From assembly GCF_000015245.1 (NCBI RefSeq), contig NC_008700.1, forward strand, positions 3,298,501 to 3,362,500: a stretch of 64,000 nucleotides of DNA, given 5' to 3'. The notes below the pieces were generated by a model. It did not search any database and had not been told where the DNA came from. It saw only the letters and a list, made by a program, of their open reading frames with translations. Position 1 is the first letter of the stretch. Each line of letters starts with the position of its first letter. The position numbers and the translations under genes are program-made. This DNA comes from Shewanella amazonensis SB2B (GTDB lineage Bacteria; Pseudomonadota; Gammaproteobacteria; Enterobacterales; Shewanellaceae). Below are positions 61,311 to 64,000 of this stretch, piece by piece.

Positions 61311-62123
61311 ATGGCGCGATACTTTGTCGGCGACATCCAGGGCTGTTATGAAGAGCTGATGCGGCTGCTCCTGCGGGTAGACTTTCATCCGTCGCGGGAT
61401 GAACTCTGGGCCGTGGGCGATCTGGTTGCCAGGGGGCCCGAGTCCCACAAGGTGTTGGGCTTTTTCACCTCATTGGGTGATGCCGCCAAAGCCGTGCTGG
61501 GTAATCATGATTTGCATCTGCTTGCCATACAGGCCGGGCTCAAACGTCCCAAACCCAGCGACAAGCTTAAAAAGCTTTTGGAATCCAAACACCTGCCTGG
61601 GTTTATTCACTGGGTGCGCCATCAACCCCTGATGCGGGAGCTTCCCGAACATAAGCTCATCATGACCCATGCCGGGGTGCCTCCCCAATGGGATTTGCCC
61701 ACACTGCGGGAAGAAGCAAGCGAAGTGAACAAGGTACTGATGAGCGACACTTACCTTGACCTGATAGGCAGCATGTACACCGAAGAGCCGGAGAGTTGGG
61801 ATCCCGATGCATCTGGATTTCTGAGGCACAGATACTGTATCGACGCCCTGACGCGGATGCGCTTTCTTTACCTCGACGGTCGCCTGGACTTTGCCTGCAA
61901 AAAGCCCCCCGCCGACTGCGAAGGCTTGGCCTTGAAGCCCTGGTTTGAATTCCCGTCTAAGTTGGATGATTTTACCCTGGTGTTCGGTCATTGGGCCGCC
62001 CTGATGGGAAAAACAGATAATCCCAGGCGTATAGCCTTGGACACCGGCTGCTGTTGGGGTGAAGACCTCACACTCTGGCACCTTGAAACCGGGGAAAAAA
62101 TTACCCAAAAGAAGTTAAAATAG
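61311..62123 (+). CDS. apaH: Symmetrical bis(5'-nucleosyl)-tetraphosphatase ApaH
   Basis: 270 residues of the calcineurin-like phosphoesterase family; cleaves Ap4A to two ADP and removes Np4 caps from RNA. Metal motifs: RYFVGDIQGCYEELMR, LWAVGDLVARGPES, LGNHDLHLLA and MTHAGVPPQWD. FGHWAALMGKTDNPRRIALD, then TGCCWGEDLT, ends the domain. It starts 9 nt after apaG and is the last gene of the lptD-apaH operon. Confidence 0.97.
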   Translation: MARYFVGDIQGCYEELMRLLLRVDFHPSRDELWAVGDLVARGPESHKVLGFFTSLGDAAKAVLGNHDLHLLAIQAGLKRPKPSDKLKKLLESKHLPGFIHWVRHQPLMRELPEHKLIMTHAGVPPQWDLPTLREEASEVNKVLMSDTYLDLIGSMYTEEPESWDPDASGFLRHRYCIDALTRMRFLYLDGRLDFACKKPPADCEGLALKPWFEFPSKLDDFTLVFGHWAALMGKTDNPRRIALDTGCCWGEDLTLWHLETGEKITQKKLK

Positions 62124-62126
62124 GGT

Positions 62127-62153
62127 TAAACTAAAGCTCGAAGAGGCCGATAC
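62127..62153 (+). promoter_or_regulatory. Sigma-28 (FliA) promoter for the chemoreceptor gene
   Basis: TAAA (62127-62130), a 15-nt spacer, and GCCGATAC (62146-62153) match the FliA consensus TAAA-N15-GCCGATAA except for the last base. It lies 75 nt upstream of the MCP start and overlaps the apaH 3' end region. FliA drives chemotaxis and motility genes. Confidence 0.75.
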
Positions 62154-62227
62154 AAAAGGGCCGCGCGTCAAAGCTCCATACTGCTTTCTGATTCGGGAAA
62201 AAAACTAAAACATCGCCGGAGTGTCCT

Positions 62228-64000
62228 ATGAAAATCAAAGTCGCCACCAGAGTCATTGGCGGGTTCAGTTTTGTTACCCTTCTGTTGGTCATACTCGGTG
62301 GCGCCTCGCTGGTCACCAACAACAATCTCAAAGACAGCACCGCCATCATGCAGGAGTTGAGTATGCCTGCACTGGAGGCCACAGGGCATCTTTCCGAAAC
62401 CCTCAGCGAACAGCAGCGGCTTATCCTCAAAGCTTTCCACAGTAAAAATTCTTCGACCGTGCCTGGGCTGGAAAGAACATTCGATCAGCTCAGCAGTGGC
62501 TTCAACAACCAATTTACCCTGCTTTCCGGCCTGCTCAATAACCGTGATAATTTTCAGGGACAGCTTAGCGGCCTGAGCAGCAGTTATCAGGTGCTGGAAA
62601 GTAATAGCAAGGCCATGCTTAAAGCCCGCTTTGACTCGCTCTCGCAGCAGGAAGAACTGCTCAAGCTGCGCGAGAAGCTGGAAAACAGTGCCGACGACGC
62701 CTCTTCCAATCTGTTTGATCTTATCGATTTGGAAAGCAGCCAAAACCAAACTGAGCGTGAGATTGCCGCTGCCGCTGGCGCCATAGATACCACCATGACG
62801 GGTATCATCACGACAGTTTACGACCTGGTCGCCGCCGAAGAGCGCAGCAAGTATGAACTCATCTCCAAAGAGCTCGACTATATGCTCGGCGAAGTGAAGA
62901 CCAAGATGGAGTACATTTCCCGCCACGGTGAAGGCATTATTGATGCCGACCTGGTCAGCACCCTCAATGATGACAGCACCAAGGTGCTGAAAATGTTGGA
63001 AGGCAAGGACACTCTGGTCACCCTCAAGTCCCGCCAGATAGACAGTACTCAGCTGACCTCTGAGAAACTGACCCTGGTGGAAAAGAATGCGCTGACAGTT
63101 ACAGAGCAGATGAAGCGTCTAGCCAAAGATATCGAAACTGTCACCAACGACATCAGCAATCAGGCCCTGAACGACATCAACAGTGCCTCTCTCAGAACAC
63201 TGATCCTGGTGGTGATTGCCATCGTTGTGGCCGTGGTCATCAGTTTTGCCGTGGTGAGACCACTGAAACGCTCGCTGGATGAGGTGAACGGTGCCCTCAA
63301 TGTGTTGGCATCCGGCGACCTCACTCACAAGCTGGACGACACCGGCCACGATGAATTTGCCGAGCTGTCCCGCAACTGTAACCGTTTGGTCGACAGCCTG
63401 CGCAGCCTGATTGCCAGTATCCTCGACCGTTCAAACCAACTGGCTGCAGCCGCCGAAGAAACCTCTGCCATTACCTCTCAAACTACCATAGGTATTCAGG
63501 AACAGAAGAGCCAGGTTGACCAGGTTGCAACGGCTACCACTGAGCTAAGCTCCAGTGCCCATCAGGTGAACATGAGCGCCGATGACGCCTTGAGCCAGAT
63601 TAAGCAAGCCGACGAAGAAACCCAGCACATGCGCACCATTGCCGATGAAAACAAGCGCACCATTTTGTCGCTGGCAGATGAAGTGGCCAAGGCCAGCAAG
63701 GTGATCAACAAGGTGCATTCTGACAGTGCCTCTATCGGCTCAATTCTGGATGTTATCCGGGGCATTGCCGAGCAGACCAATTTGTTGGCACTCAACGCCG
63801 CCATTGAAGCCGCCCGTGCCGGTGAGCAGGGACGTGGCTTTGCCGTCGTGGCCGACGAAGTTCGTAGCCTGGCGTCCCGTACCCAGGACTCTACCCGAGA
63901 AATTCAGCAAATGATTGAAGTGCTGCAGCAAGGCACTCAACAGGCTGTGGCCGTGATGCAGTTGGGGCAAAATCAGGCACAAAGCTGTGTGGAGAAAACC
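62228..64000 (+). CDS. Methyl-accepting chemotaxis protein (C-terminus cut by window end)
   Basis: 591 codons are visible from ATG 62228 with no stop. First membrane helix FSFVTLLLVILGGASLVTNN (about 13-32), a long periplasmic helical ligand region (to about 320; HBM or 4-helix type), and second helix SLRTLILVVIAIVVAVVISF near 325. A HAMP domain follows, then a coiled-coil signalling domain. The hairpin tip is intact: GIAEQTNLLALNAAIEAARA, then GEQGRGFAVVADEVRSLA. The methylation-region end lies beyond the window. A sigma-28 promoter precedes it. Confidence 0.93.
   Translation, partial: MKIKVATRVIGGFSFVTLLLVILGGASLVTNNNLKDSTAIMQELSMPALEATGHLSETLSEQQRLILKAFHSKNSSTVPGLERTFDQLSSGFNNQFTLLSGLLNNRDNFQGQLSGLSSSYQVLESNSKAMLKARFDSLSQQEELLKLREKLENSADDASSNLFDLIDLESSQNQTEREIAAAAGAIDTTMTGIITTVYDLVAAEERSKYELISKELDYMLGEVKTKMEYISRHGEGIIDADLVSTLNDDSTKVLKMLEGKDTLVTLKSRQIDSTQLTSEKLTLVEKNALTVTEQMKRLAKDIETVTNDISNQALNDINSASLRTLILVVIAIVVAVVISFAVVRPLKRSLDEVNGALNVLASGDLTHKLDDTGHDEFAELSRNCNRLVDSLRSLIASILDRSNQLAAAAEETSAITSQTTIGIQEQKSQVDQVATATTELSSSAHQVNMSADDALSQIKQADEETQHMRTIADENKRTILSLADEVAKASKVINKVHSDSASIGSILDVIRGIAEQTNLLALNAAIEAARAGEQGRGFAVVADEVRSLASRTQDSTREIQQMIEVLQQGTQQAVAVMQLGQNQAQSCVEKT

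Noticed and set aside
1..64000. tRNA, rRNA, IS elements, prophage
   Set aside because: No tRNA cloverleaf, rRNA stretch, transposase or phage structural protein was found by reading. A tRNAscan/ISfinder run would settle it.

Overview
The window is a compact, mostly chromosomal gammaproteobacterial segment that I attribute to Shewanella, probably a moderately high-GC lineage such as the S. amazonensis group. The basis is the gene order (epd-tkt beside metK; amgK-murU-djlA divergent from lptD-surA-pdxA-rsmA-apaG-apaH), the many DUF families typical of Alteromonadales, and several predicted membrane c-di-GMP proteins. No rRNA, tRNA, CRISPR array, IS element or phage was seen. The genus is inferred from protein character, not from a database search.
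Layout. 1-4 kb: central metabolism (partial epd, tkt, divergent metK with a predicted MetJ operator). 4-9 kb: signalling (an EAL phosphodiesterase fused to a PTS EIIC-like membrane domain, and two tandem degenerate GGDEF-like paralogues). 10-15 kb: transport and serine catabolism (DAACS symporter, sdaC-sdaA). 15.5-24 kb: Ntn-hydrolase acylase lipoprotein, yjjX, MarR-GNAT fusion, aldo/keto reductase, csdA-csdE-dipeptidase operon.
24.1-25.9 kb: an AT-rich two-gene accessory module (HipA-like kinase plus a protein of unknown function). attC-like imperfect hairpins lie at both ends, so it has the anatomy of an integron gene cassette. This is the best candidate for an undescribed system in the window.
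26-34 kb: CPBP protease, DUF368 (PopT) polyprenyl-phosphate translocase, RsuA-like pseudouridine synthase, SufR-like regulator divergent from an FMN reductase, and small enzymes. 34-40 kb: a gcdH operon carrying a fused E1 alpha/beta 2-oxoacid dehydrogenase and a FabD-like acyltransferase, divergent from a LysR regulator. 40-44 kb: MipA/OmpV-DUF3019-two-component operon. 44-51 kb: Ycf46-like AAA ATPase, yiaW-yiaV, purT, and a putatively Fur-controlled PepSY-DUF2271-DUF4198 operon. 51-64 kb: hydroxyacid dehydrogenase, outer-membrane protein, djlA, MurNAc recycling (amgK-murU), the lptD-apaH cell-envelope/RNA operon, and a chemoreceptor, cut by the window end, behind a sigma-28 promoter.
Genes mostly form short co-directional operons with 1-4 nt overlaps. 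Many convergent pairs share a bidirectional intrinsic terminator. Several regulators have symmetric DNA sites in their own promoter regions.
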